Position numbers and translations under genes: made by a program. Below the pieces are notes generated by a model. It worked only from the letters and a program-made list of their open reading frames with translations, made no database searches and was not told where the DNA came from. Shown one piece after another: positions 1 to 5,884 of a stretch of DNA of 5,884 nt; position 1 is the first letter of the stretch; each line of letters opens with the position of its first letter. This DNA comes from an uncultured Eubacterium sp. GTDB taxonomy: Bacteria; Bacillota_A; Clostridia; Lachnospirales; Lachnospiraceae. The DNA lies in assembly GCA_947653505.1 (NCBI GenBank), contig CANTHI010000253.1, positions 1-5,884 of the forward strand, written 5' to 3'.

Positions 1-80
1 CGATCCTTCCCTCGGAATCTGATTATCCGATCGTCTCTTCGATCGCGGATAATCAGATTCCGAGGGAAGGATCGTTTTTT
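1..80 (+). terminator. Strong hairpin plus T6 abutting a start codon (terminator/attenuator-like)
   Basis: Positions 1-29 are the exact reverse complement of 46-74, giving a perfect 29-bp stem. The 16-nt centre can pair further (ATCG 30-33 with CGAT 40-43). Six T follow at 75-80 and the ATG of the first kinase starts at 81. A long GC-containing stem plus a T-run is the form of a factor-independent terminator. It may end transcription of an upstream gene outside the window, or act as an attenuator in the leader of this operon, since no room for a promoter remains between the T-run and the ATG. The arm may continue upstream of position 1, so the true stem could be longer. The structure is certain from sequence; its role is inferred. 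Confidence 0.8.
67..71 (+). promoter_or_regulatory. Ribosome binding site of gene 1, inside the hairpin 3' arm
   Basis: AAGGA at 67-71 lies 9 nt before the ATG at 81, a good Shine-Dalgarno distance, and no better match exists. It falls inside the 3' arm (46-74) of the perfect inverted repeat, so it would be base-paired in any transcript that includes the 5' arm. Translation would then need an RNA starting within or after the loop, unfolding, or an anti-structure. Confidence 0.6.
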
Positions 81-2780
81 ATGGAAGAGACTTTATTGTT
101 AACGGACCTGATAGACATTTCCATTTTACAGGAAATGCAAAATTCTTTTTCAAAAATGACCGGCATCGCTGCCTACATAACAGATGCGGACGGAAATTAC
201 GTGACCGGCTGTTCCTGTCAGTCCGATTTCTGTTCCAGATTTACACGCTCATCCCCAATCGGAGAACAGCGCTGCCGGATGAGTGACCTTAACACCGCCA
301 GACATGCCTTTCATAAGGGCAGCGCCATCTCCTATCACTGCCATGCCGGACTGCGCTGTTTTGCCATTCCTCTGATTATCGACAATCAGCTGATCGGATG
401 TTTTTTTGGTGGTCAGCTGCTGGACGGGCCGCCGGATGATGCCAGAATCCGCCATATGGCAAACGAATTTGGTTTCGATCAGGAAGAATATCTGGAGGCT
501 TATCATCATATACCATTTTTTCAGAGAGAAGAGATCAACCGTGCTTCTCTGTTTCTGCATACGATTACAAACGCACTGGCCAGCATCGCCTACCATAATT
601 TTGTAATCCTGCAGGAAAATGCCAAAATCAAGCGGATTACCAATCTGAAATCCAACTTTCTGGCAAATATGAGCCACGAGATCCGTACGCCGATGAACGC
701 CATTATCGGCATGGCTGAGATGGCCCTGCGGGAAGAGCTGCCGCTGACTGCCCGCGATTATGTCAGCCAGATTAAAAGCGCTGGAAAAAACCTGCTGATG
801 ATTATCAACGACATTCTGGATTTTTCCAAAATTGAATCCGGCAAAATGGATATTACAATGGGTGAATATGAGCCGATGTCCATGATCAATGACGTGGCAA
901 ATATTATGATGTCCCATATCGGACAAAAGCATGTCGAACTCATTCTGGACATCTCACCGGATATCCCGTTTGAGCTGCTCGGAGACAGCCTGCGTATCAA
1001 GCAGATTTTTATCAATCTGGCAAATAATGCCGTAAAATTTACCAAAGACGGCTACATTACTTTAACGTGTGAGCCGCTTGTAAAAAACGATGATGAAGTC
1101 GTCCTGCAGACGACCATACAGGATACCGGCATCGGGATCAAAAAAGCCAATCTGGAAAAGCTCTTTCAGTCCTTCCAGCAGTTAGACAGCAAACGCAACC
1201 GGAATCTGGAGGGCACCGGACTGGGACTGGCCATCAGCCAGCAGCTGCTGCATCTGATGATGGGAACGATCCGTGTGGAGAGCGAATACGGCAAAGGCTC
1301 CCGCTTCTCCTTCCAGCTGCCGCAGCGTATCACGCGCGCAAAACCAAGTATCGCAATCAAGGACCCGCCGTCCGCGGCTGCAGGGCTGATCGCAGATCCG
1401 ATTGTACACGCCCAGCTGGAAAAAGATATCCGCCGGCTACATGTCCAGTATTATGCGCTGGCTTCTGAAATGGAACTGACTGTCCTGGAAACAAAACAGG
1501 CTGAATTTCTATTTATTGATAAGAAGCTTTTTAGTGATACTGTAGAAATTTTTGTAAAAGGACATCCGCATATTACAGCCGTCCTGATACTGGATTTTTA
1601 TGATATGCACTTTACCCATTTTCTGCCAAATCTGCTGATTTTAAAAAAACCGGTCTATTCGCTGAATCTTGCCATGATCTTTAACCGGGAAAGCGTCGAT
1701 ATGAACTACAACAATCTGATGGACGAGGATTATGAGTTTATCGCACCGGAAGCGCAGATTCTGATTGTAGATGACAATATGGTAAACCTGACCGTGGCAG
1801 ACGGGCTGTTAAAACCGCTGCAGCTGCAGGTCGATACCGCACAGAGCGGAAAAGAAGCGATCAAAAAGATTTCCATTAAGCACTATGACCTGATATTTAT
1901 GGACCATCAGATGCCGGATCTGGACGGAATCGAAACGACACATATTATCCGCCGCTTTCATGAAGAATATACTTCCGTCCCGATCATCGCGTTTACCGCC
2001 AATGCGTCTACGGAAATGGAGATGATGTTCTTAAACGAAGGCTTAAATGACTGTGTCGGAAAGCCATTTGAGCTGCGTATGCTTATTTCCAAGCTCAAGC
2101 GCTGGCTGCCAAAAGAAAAAATCCAGAAAATCAGCGATGAATTTGAGCTGCCAAAAGAACCGATGCCGCAAAAATCCTCCATTACCGTGGAAGGCCTGGA
2201 CATGGACGCCGCGCTAAAGCTGCTGGGCAGCGAAAAACTGCTGTGGGCCGTTTTAAAAGATTACTATCAGGTCATCCGCAAAAAAGCTGAGCTTATCAGA
2301 CAGCTGGAGCAGAAAGAAGATCTGAAAAATTATACGATCGAAGTCCACGCATTAAAAAGCGCCTCCAGACAGATTGGCGCTACCGAGCTGTCTGCGCTTG
2401 CCGCTGATATGGAAAAGGCTGGAAACGAGGGAAATACGCAGCTGATTCACCAGTATACCGGCTCAATGTTAGAGCAGTATCTGCATTATGACCATATTTT
2501 AGCGCCATATTTCATGGAGCAGAAATCCGGGACAGACAACGGAATCGCCATTTCCTCCGGGATTCTGCAACAGTCCTTTGCTTCTTTGCGCAATGCGATC
2601 GAAGAGCTGGACATGGACCAGATGGAAGCAGTCATTCAGGAAATGGCGCCTTATCACTACGAAGACTGGCAGATGGATCTGTATAAGCAGCTGAAAAACG
2701 CTGTGGAAGAACTGGATGTTGATACCTGCGAATCCATTCTTGCCACCTGGGAAAATGAAGAGGCCAAACATGGAAATTGA
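81..2780 (+). CDS. PocR-sensor hybrid histidine kinase (HK-pseudoREC-REC-HPt), paralog 1
   Basis: A cytoplasmic hybrid sensor kinase of 899 residues with no signal peptide or membrane segment. Residues about 5-165 match the PocR ligand-sensing family (Cys46, Cys51, Cys65, Cys87, then the HAGL and GGQLL motifs); PocR-type domains are tied to small hydrocarbon-like ligands such as propanediol. A helical linker (about 165-190) leads to the HisKA dimerization domain with phospho-acceptor His199 in SHEIRTP. The ATPase domain follows: N box around Asn312-Asn316, DTGIGI at 348-353, GTGLGLA at 378-384. Residues about 434-535 look like a degenerate receiver. A canonical receiver (about 558-678) has Asp564/565, acceptor Asp608, Thr639 and Lys661. 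The HPt domain (about 705-812) carries His756 in HALKSAS. A helical tail (about 826-895) contains two similar 20-residue units. The start at 81 is set by alignment with the N-terminus of paralog 2; the frame upstream has no other start. All relay residues are intact, so the protein should autophosphorylate and pass phosphate His-Asp-His to an external response regulator. Ligand and target are unknown. Confidence 0.95.
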   Translation: MEETLLLTDLIDISILQEMQNSFSKMTGIAAYITDADGNYVTGCSCQSDFCSRFTRSSPIGEQRCRMSDLNTARHAFHKGSAISYHCHAGLRCFAIPLIIDNQLIGCFFGGQLLDGPPDDARIRHMANEFGFDQEEYLEAYHHIPFFQREEINRASLFLHTITNALASIAYHNFVILQENAKIKRITNLKSNFLANMSHEIRTPMNAIIGMAEMALREELPLTARDYVSQIKSAGKNLLMIINDILDFSKIESGKMDITMGEYEPMSMINDVANIMMSHIGQKHVELILDISPDIPFELLGDSLRIKQIFINLANNAVKFTKDGYITLTCEPLVKNDDEVVLQTTIQDTGIGIKKANLEKLFQSFQQLDSKRNRNLEGTGLGLAISQQLLHLMMGTIRVESEYGKGSRFSFQLPQRITRAKPSIAIKDPPSAAAGLIADPIVHAQLEKDIRRLHVQYYALASEMELTVLETKQAEFLFIDKKLFSDTVEIFVKGHPHITAVLILDFYDMHFTHFLPNLLILKKPVYSLNLAMIFNRESVDMNYNNLMDEDYEFIAPEAQILIVDDNMVNLTVADGLLKPLQLQVDTAQSGKEAIKKISIKHYDLIFMDHQMPDLDGIETTHIIRRFHEEYTSVPIIAFTANASTEMEMMFLNEGLNDCVGKPFELRMLISKLKRWLPKEKIQKISDEFELPKEPMPQKSSITVEGLDMDAALKLLGSEKLLWAVLKDYYQVIRKKAELIRQLEQKEDLKNYTIEVHALKSASRQIGATELSALAADMEKAGNEGNTQLIHQYTGSMLEQYLHYDHILAPYFMEQKSGTDNGIAISSGILQQSFASLRNAIEELDMDQMEAVIQEMAPYHYEDWQMDLYKQLKNAVEELDVDTCESILATWENEEAKHGN
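2757..2763 (+). promoter_or_regulatory. Ribosome binding site of gene 2, within the end of gene 1
   Basis: GAAGAGG sits 6 nt before the ATG at 2770 and decides the start. Earlier in-frame ATGs at 2716 and 2755 would add residues with no counterpart in paralog 1, and neither has a site this good. Lying inside gene 1 codons, it suits translational coupling. Confidence 0.7.
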
Positions 2781-5481
2781 AAACGAATTACTCTTAATCG
2801 ATCTGATTGATGCGGACACCCTTACGACGATAGAGCAGGCGTTTTGTGAGATGACAGAAATGTCTGCCGGTGTTTCTGATCCCAAGGGAGTTCCCATTAC
2901 CGCGCACTGCAATACGAGTGATTTCTGCCGGCTTGTCAAGAGCACGCCGGCCGGCCGCGCCCGCTGTGAACGCTGTGACAGTAAGGGAGCGGCAATGGCG
3001 CTGGAAAACCATGCCGCCGTATTTTACCGCTGCCATTCCGGACTGATTGATTTTGCCGCGCCGATCAATATACAGGATCAGGTGCTGGGCATTTTTATCG
3101 GCGGGCAGGTACTTGTCGAAGAACCGGATGAAGCACACGCCCGCCAGATGGCACAGGAAATCGGGGCTGATCCGGAGGAATATCTGGCCTGCCTGCGACA
3201 GATTCCCGTTGTTTCCGAAGAGCAGATCAATGATGCGGCCGAATTTTTATACGCTCTGTCAAATATACTGTCCACGATCGGATGCAGCCGCTACAAAATA
3301 TTAAAATCCAATCTGGAACTGGAGCAGGCCACCCAGTCAAAATCAGACTTTCTCGCCAATATGAGCCACGAAATCCGTACCCCGATGAATGCGATCATCG
3401 GTATGTCAGAAATGGCCATGCGCGAATCGCTGCCTCCTGCCGCCAAGGACTACATCAGCCAGATTAAAGCCGCCGGCCAGACACTGCTGACTATTATCAA
3501 CGATATTCTGGATTTTTCCAAAATAGAATCCGGATCCATCGACATCCATGAAACAAACTATTCACCGGAAACTCTGGTCAGCGATATTATCAATGCCATT
3601 ACGACCAGAATCGGGACAAAGGACGTAGAGCTGATCGTAGATATATCACCGGATCTGCCGGAAGAAATCTTCGGCGACCATGTCCGTCTGAACCAGATCA
3701 TCCTGAATCTGACCAATAACGCGGTCAAATTCACAAGACATGGCCAGATCAAACTAAAAATCGATTCCACCTCATCCACAGAGGACAGTCTGACCCTGCA
3801 GGTTATGGTGGAAGATACCGGCAGCGGTATCCGTGAGGAAGACATTGATAAATTATTTGACGCCTTCCAGCGCGTGGACACACGCACTACCTACAAAATC
3901 GAAGGCACCGGGCTCGGACTTGCCATTACCAGACAGCTCCTGACAAAAATGAACGGTGATATCAGGGTTGAAAGCAAATATGGCGTCGGCAGCCGGTTTT
4001 CTTTCTCACTGCCGCAGAAAGTCATCCAGAACACTCCGGGCACTTTCGTCAGACATCCAAAGACGATCAGCTCCGCCGGACTGATCCACAACCACTATGT
4101 CGCAGCGCAGCTGCAGCTGGATATCGAACGGCTTGGCGTCTCTTATCTGCCGGTCGAATCCGACCAGTCGCTTTCCCTGCTGCTGCGGTACCAGATCAAT
4201 TATCTTTTTATCGAGCATGCAATGGTTACAGATGAAGTCGAAAAATTTATCCGCATCCATCCGGAAATAACTGCCGTACTGATGATTAATTACCAGACGA
4301 TTCTGGATTCGGATATCCCAAATCTGCTTATCGTCCGCAAACCTCTGTATACGATGAACATCGCGGACATTTTTAATCATGAGCTGTTTGCGGATACATC
4401 TGAAAATGAGAATCCATTTGACTTTATCGCACCAGACGCAACGATACTGATCGTGGACGACAATTCGGTCAATCTCACCGTCGCGGCAGGACTGCTGGAG
4501 CCGCTGCAAATGAAGATCGATACTGCCAAAAGCGCGCAGGATGCGATCGAAAAAGTAGCACGCCATGCGTACGACCTGATTTTTATGGATCATATGATGC
4601 CGGAGGTAGACGGCGTCGAAGCAACGCATATTATCCGTCGTTTTTATACAAACTACGACCACGTACCGATTATCGCTCTGTCCGCAAACGCTGTGGATGG
4701 CGCGGAAAAGCTGTTTTTATCCGAAGGTATGAATGACTTTGTCCCAAAACCAATTGAGCTGAACGTCATTCTGGCCGCCCTGCGCCACTGGCTGCCGCAG
4801 AATAAAATCGTTCCGGTAACGCCATCTGACAATTCTTCCGGACAGGACCAGACGCTCAGCATCCAGATCAACGCGCTGAATACCAAAGCCGCGTTAAAGC
4901 TGCTTGGCAGCGAAAAGCTGTTCTGGGAAGTACTGGAAGACTATTACAGCGTCATCCGCAAAAAAGCCGCCTATATCCAGGAGCTGGAGCAAAAGGAAGA
5001 CTGGAAAAACTACACGATCGAGGTTCACGCATTAAAAAGTGCCTCCAGACAGATCGGCGCGTCCAGACTGTCCTTCCTCGCCGCCCGCATGGAACAGGCT
5101 GGCAACGAATCGGATGCTGAGATGATCCACCGGCATACGCCCGAACTGCTGCAGCAGTATCTGGAACTGGAAGCTTCATTGGAACAATATTTTCAGGAAG
5201 ACAAACAGACAGATGACGATGCGGTTCTCAAACCGCCAGCCACGCCTGATGACCTGCGCCAGTTTTTTGCCATGCTGCGGGCTGCTTTTGAAAATCTGGA
5301 TATAGATCAGATGGAGGAAGCTGTGGATACGATGAAGCAGTATTCTTATGAAAAAGACCAGCAGGAGCTGCTTGAGCAGCTGTGCGCAGCTGTGGCAGAG
5401 ATTGATACGGATGCAGGTGATGATATTTTAAAGATGTGGGAGACAAAGCTGCAGACGGGGTGCGCAGCGATTAATATATAA
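2770..5481 (+). CDS. PocR-sensor hybrid histidine kinase (HK-pseudoREC-REC-HPt), paralog 2
   Basis: A 903-residue cytoplasmic hybrid kinase, colinear with gene 1 over its whole length. The PocR-type sensor (about 5-165) has Cys47, Cys53, Cys66, Cys88 aligned with those of paralog 1, plus an extra Cys69 forming a CxxC, and the HSGL/GGQVL motifs. HisKA carries His200 in SHEIRTP. The ATPase domain has the N box around Asn313-Asn317, DTGSGI at 349-354 and GTGLGLA at 379-385. A degenerate receiver (about 436-537) has Glu482 where the acceptor Asp would be. The true receiver (about 557-677) has Asp563/564, acceptor Asp607, Ser638 in place of the usual Thr, and Lys660. The HPt domain (about 700-808) carries His753 in HALKSAS. 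The tail (about 826-892) repeats a helical unit. I chose the start at 2770 for its GAAGAGG site and because [14 protein letters not shown] aligns with the N-terminus of paralog 1. It overlaps gene 1 by 11 bp, so the two form one operon with probable translational coupling. By eye, about 73% of residues match around the phospho-acceptor His and about 84% in the HPt block, but only about 40% in the sensor. The stop codon TAA at 5479-5481 is followed by repeat DNA, with no clear terminator. Confidence 0.95.
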   Translation: MEIENELLLIDLIDADTLTTIEQAFCEMTEMSAGVSDPKGVPITAHCNTSDFCRLVKSTPAGRARCERCDSKGAAMALENHAAVFYRCHSGLIDFAAPINIQDQVLGIFIGGQVLVEEPDEAHARQMAQEIGADPEEYLACLRQIPVVSEEQINDAAEFLYALSNILSTIGCSRYKILKSNLELEQATQSKSDFLANMSHEIRTPMNAIIGMSEMAMRESLPPAAKDYISQIKAAGQTLLTIINDILDFSKIESGSIDIHETNYSPETLVSDIINAITTRIGTKDVELIVDISPDLPEEIFGDHVRLNQIILNLTNNAVKFTRHGQIKLKIDSTSSTEDSLTLQVMVEDTGSGIREEDIDKLFDAFQRVDTRTTYKIEGTGLGLAITRQLLTKMNGDIRVESKYGVGSRFSFSLPQKVIQNTPGTFVRHPKTISSAGLIHNHYVAAQLQLDIERLGVSYLPVESDQSLSLLLRYQINYLFIEHAMVTDEVEKFIRIHPEITAVLMINYQTILDSDIPNLLIVRKPLYTMNIADIFNHELFADTSENENPFDFIAPDATILIVDDNSVNLTVAAGLLEPLQMKIDTAKSAQDAIEKVARHAYDLIFMDHMMPEVDGVEATHIIRRFYTNYDHVPIIALSANAVDGAEKLFLSEGMNDFVPKPIELNVILAALRHWLPQNKIVPVTPSDNSSGQDQTLSIQINALNTKAALKLLGSEKLFWEVLEDYYSVIRKKAAYIQELEQKEDWKNYTIEVHALKSASRQIGASRLSFLAARMEQAGNESDAEMIHRHTPELLQQYLELEASLEQYFQEDKQTDDDAVLKPPATPDDLRQFFAMLRAAFENLDIDQMEEAVDTMKQYSYEKDQQELLEQLCAAVAEIDTDAGDDILKMWETKLQTGCAAINI

Positions 5482-5492
5482 TGTTACATTTT
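5481..5492. repeat. 12-bp direct repeat, copy 1
   Basis: ATGTTACATTTT here recurs exactly at 5638-5649. It starts on the last base of the gene 2 stop codon and is followed by four more T, then GGG and the 94-bp repeat. It is short, so its status as part of the larger element rests on both copies preceding the same GGG. Confidence 0.5.
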
Positions 5493-5496
5493 TTTT

Positions 5497-5590
5497 GGGA
5501 AGCGGCCCTGTTTCATTGTTCCGGTTTCCAGAATGTAAAAATCTCTAAGCATTCTGCATCCACTCTGTGGTACCGGACGGGCGCGACACC
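5497..5590. repeat. 94-bp intergenic repeat, copy A
   Basis: This copy matches 5760-5853 at 88 of 94 bases with no gaps, in direct orientation and 263 bp apart. Internal complementary segments suggest a folded RNA or DNA form: TCCGGT 5520-5525 with ACCGGA 5572-5577 as an outer stem, enclosing CAGAATG 5529-5535 with CATTCTG 5550-5556 and CCAC 5560-5563 with GTGG 5567-5570. A further outer pairing, GCG/CCC (5502-5508, one bulged G) with GGGCGC (5579-5584), is possible. Similarity stops sharply after 5590. Confidence 0.85.
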
Positions 5591-5637
5591 ATATGCACTA
5601 ATTTAAGCAGATAGGTGCAACATTTACATTTCATAAT

Positions 5638-5649
5638 ATGTTACATTTT
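5638..5649. repeat. 12-bp direct repeat, copy 2
   Basis: This is an exact repeat of 5481-5492, followed directly by GGG (5650-5652). In unit 1 the repeat leads through four extra T into the 94-bp element; here about 107 bp intervene. Confidence 0.5.
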
Positions 5650-5652
5650 GGG

Positions 5653-5759
5653 TATCCGGACGCTGGGAGAGGAAATCTGCTGTGACCACTTCAGAATGCA
5701 GGAAGCCCTAACCTGGATAAACCAGAACAGCATATACTGGCCTCCCGGACGCCGGATGA
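5653..5759. mobile_element. Possible small insert with imperfect terminal inverted repeats
   Basis: The ends 5654-5669 and 5742-5757 are inverted repeats matching at 12 of 16 positions; the outermost six (ATCCGG/CCGGAT) are perfect. GGG occurs on both sides (5650-5652 and 5760-5762), whereas unit 1 has a single GGG at the equivalent junction, like an empty site. It encodes nothing recognizable. It could be a MITE-like insertion, a stem of a larger structured repeat, or a segment lost from unit 1. Confidence 0.35.
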
Positions 5760-5853
5760 GGGAAGCGGCCCTGTTTCATTGTTCCGGTTTCCAGAATGTA
5801 AGAATCTCTAAGTATTCTGCATCCAGACAGTGGTACCGGACGGGCGCGCCACC
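5760..5853. repeat. 94-bp intergenic repeat, copy B
   Basis: This is the second copy of the element at 5497-5590, with six substitutions. The outer stem TCCGGT 5783-5788 with ACCGGA 5835-5840 is kept. The inner stem CAGAATG 5792-5798 with TATTCTG 5813-5819 is kept with one G-U pair. The small CCAC/GTGG hairpin of copy A is reduced to three pairs (5823-5825 with 5831-5833). Flanking sequence after 5853 differs from that after copy A. Confidence 0.85.
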
Positions 5854-5862
5854 TACTTCGCT

Positions 5863-5880
5863 CTGGCTGCCGCCAGCAGC
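5863..5880. repeat. Small GC-rich hairpin near the window end
   Basis: CTGGC 5863-5867 can pair with GCCAG 5872-5876, or alternatively GCTGC 5866-5870 with GCAGC 5876-5880. The window ends four bases later, so whether a T-run makes it a terminator cannot be seen. Confidence 0.35.
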
Positions 5881-5884
5881 TAAA

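Larger units (their letters stand above)
5482..5884. other. Repeat-rich intergenic region without a convincing gene
   Basis: These 403 bp hold a duplicated 94-bp element, a 12-bp repeat before each copy, an AT-rich stretch (about 5591-5649) and a segment bounded by inverted repeats (about 5653-5759). Open frames exist (5481-5606; 5615 to the window end) but run through the repeats and show no sign of codon-level selection. A T8 run (5489-5496) follows gene 2 without a strong hairpin directly before it. I see no tRNA, no CRISPR array and no clear promoter. Confidence 0.7.

Noticed and set aside
249..932. 227-codon minus-strand open frame inside gene 1
   Set aside because: It lies opposite the conserved sensor and kinase region of a clearly coding gene, and its translation shows no recognizable domain. 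It is a shadow frame.
2341..2380. Possible recent gene conversion between the HPt-coding regions (2341-2380 and 5021-5060, 36 of 40 bases equal)
   Set aside because: All four differences are synonymous and the segment encodes the active-site helix, so purifying selection on the protein explains the match.
2716..2769. Upstream in-frame starts for gene 2 at 2716 and 2755
   Set aside because: The extra 18 residues have no match in paralog 1 and lie over gene 1 codons. The ATG at 2770 has GAAGAGG 6 nt before it and gives an N-terminus that aligns with gene 1.
2499..2945. 148-codon minus-strand open frame across the gene junction
   Set aside because: It covers the tail of gene 1 and the start of gene 2 on the opposite strand, with no recognizable product.
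4006..4662. 218-codon minus-strand open frame inside gene 2
   Set aside because: It is antisense to the receiver part of gene 2, with no domain and no sign of selection. It is a shadow frame.
5448..5496. Intrinsic terminator for gene 2 from GCTGC/GCAGC (5448-5452, 5464-5468) and T8 (5489-5496)
   Set aside because: The stem has only 5 bp, an 11-nt loop, and sits 20 nt from the T-run, so it does not have terminator form.
5623..5660. Promoter suggested by TTTACA at 5623-5628
   Set aside because: No -10-like hexamer lies 16-18 nt downstream, and AT-rich sequence makes one weak match unremarkable.
5615..5884. Open frame from GTG 5615 (or ATG 5696) to the window end
   Set aside because: There is no ribosome site. 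It runs through the inverted-repeat segment and copy B, and differences between the repeat copies are not biased toward silent changes.

Overview
The window holds a two-gene operon encoding full-length paralogous cytoplasmic hybrid histidine kinases (899 and 903 residues). It is bounded on the left by a very strong hairpin with a T-run and on the right by about 400 bp of repeat-rich intergenic DNA. Base composition near half GC, Shine-Dalgarno sites of the AAGGA/GAAGAGG kind, and the architecture itself (PocR sensor, kinase, pseudo-receiver, receiver, HPt and a C-terminal helical tail) suggest a Firmicute of class Clostridia, most likely a gut Lachnospiraceae-type organism. That placement rests on family knowledge and codon feel, not on a marker gene.

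Layout: positions 1-74 form a perfect 29-bp inverted repeat around a 16-nt centre, followed by six T and then directly by the ATG of the first gene at 81. The best ribosome binding site of that gene lies in the 3' arm of the hairpin. Gene 1 runs 81-2780 on the plus strand. Gene 2 starts at 2770, overlapping gene 1 by 11 bp, and ends at 5481. No other convincing gene is present; minus-strand and alternative-frame open frames inside 81-5481 are shadows.

After gene 2, positions 5482-5884 contain a 94-bp direct repeat in two copies (5497-5590 and 5760-5853, 88 of 94 bases identical) with several internal complementary segments. A 12-bp repeat (5481-5492 and 5638-5649) precedes each copy. In the second unit about 107 bp with imperfect 16-bp terminal inverted repeats separates the two parts. 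This looks like a compound, dispersed-type intergenic element; the window ends inside it or its flank.

How the genes work together: each protein has a complete His-Asp-His phosphorelay (DHp His, receiver Asp, HPt His) and an N-terminal PocR-type small-molecule sensor, with no transmembrane segment. The relay halves are strongly conserved between the two proteins while the sensors have diverged. My inference is that two intracellular signals feed through near-identical HPt modules into one shared response regulator, which is not in this window. Translational coupling through the overlap would keep the two kinases in proportion, and heterodimers are possible.
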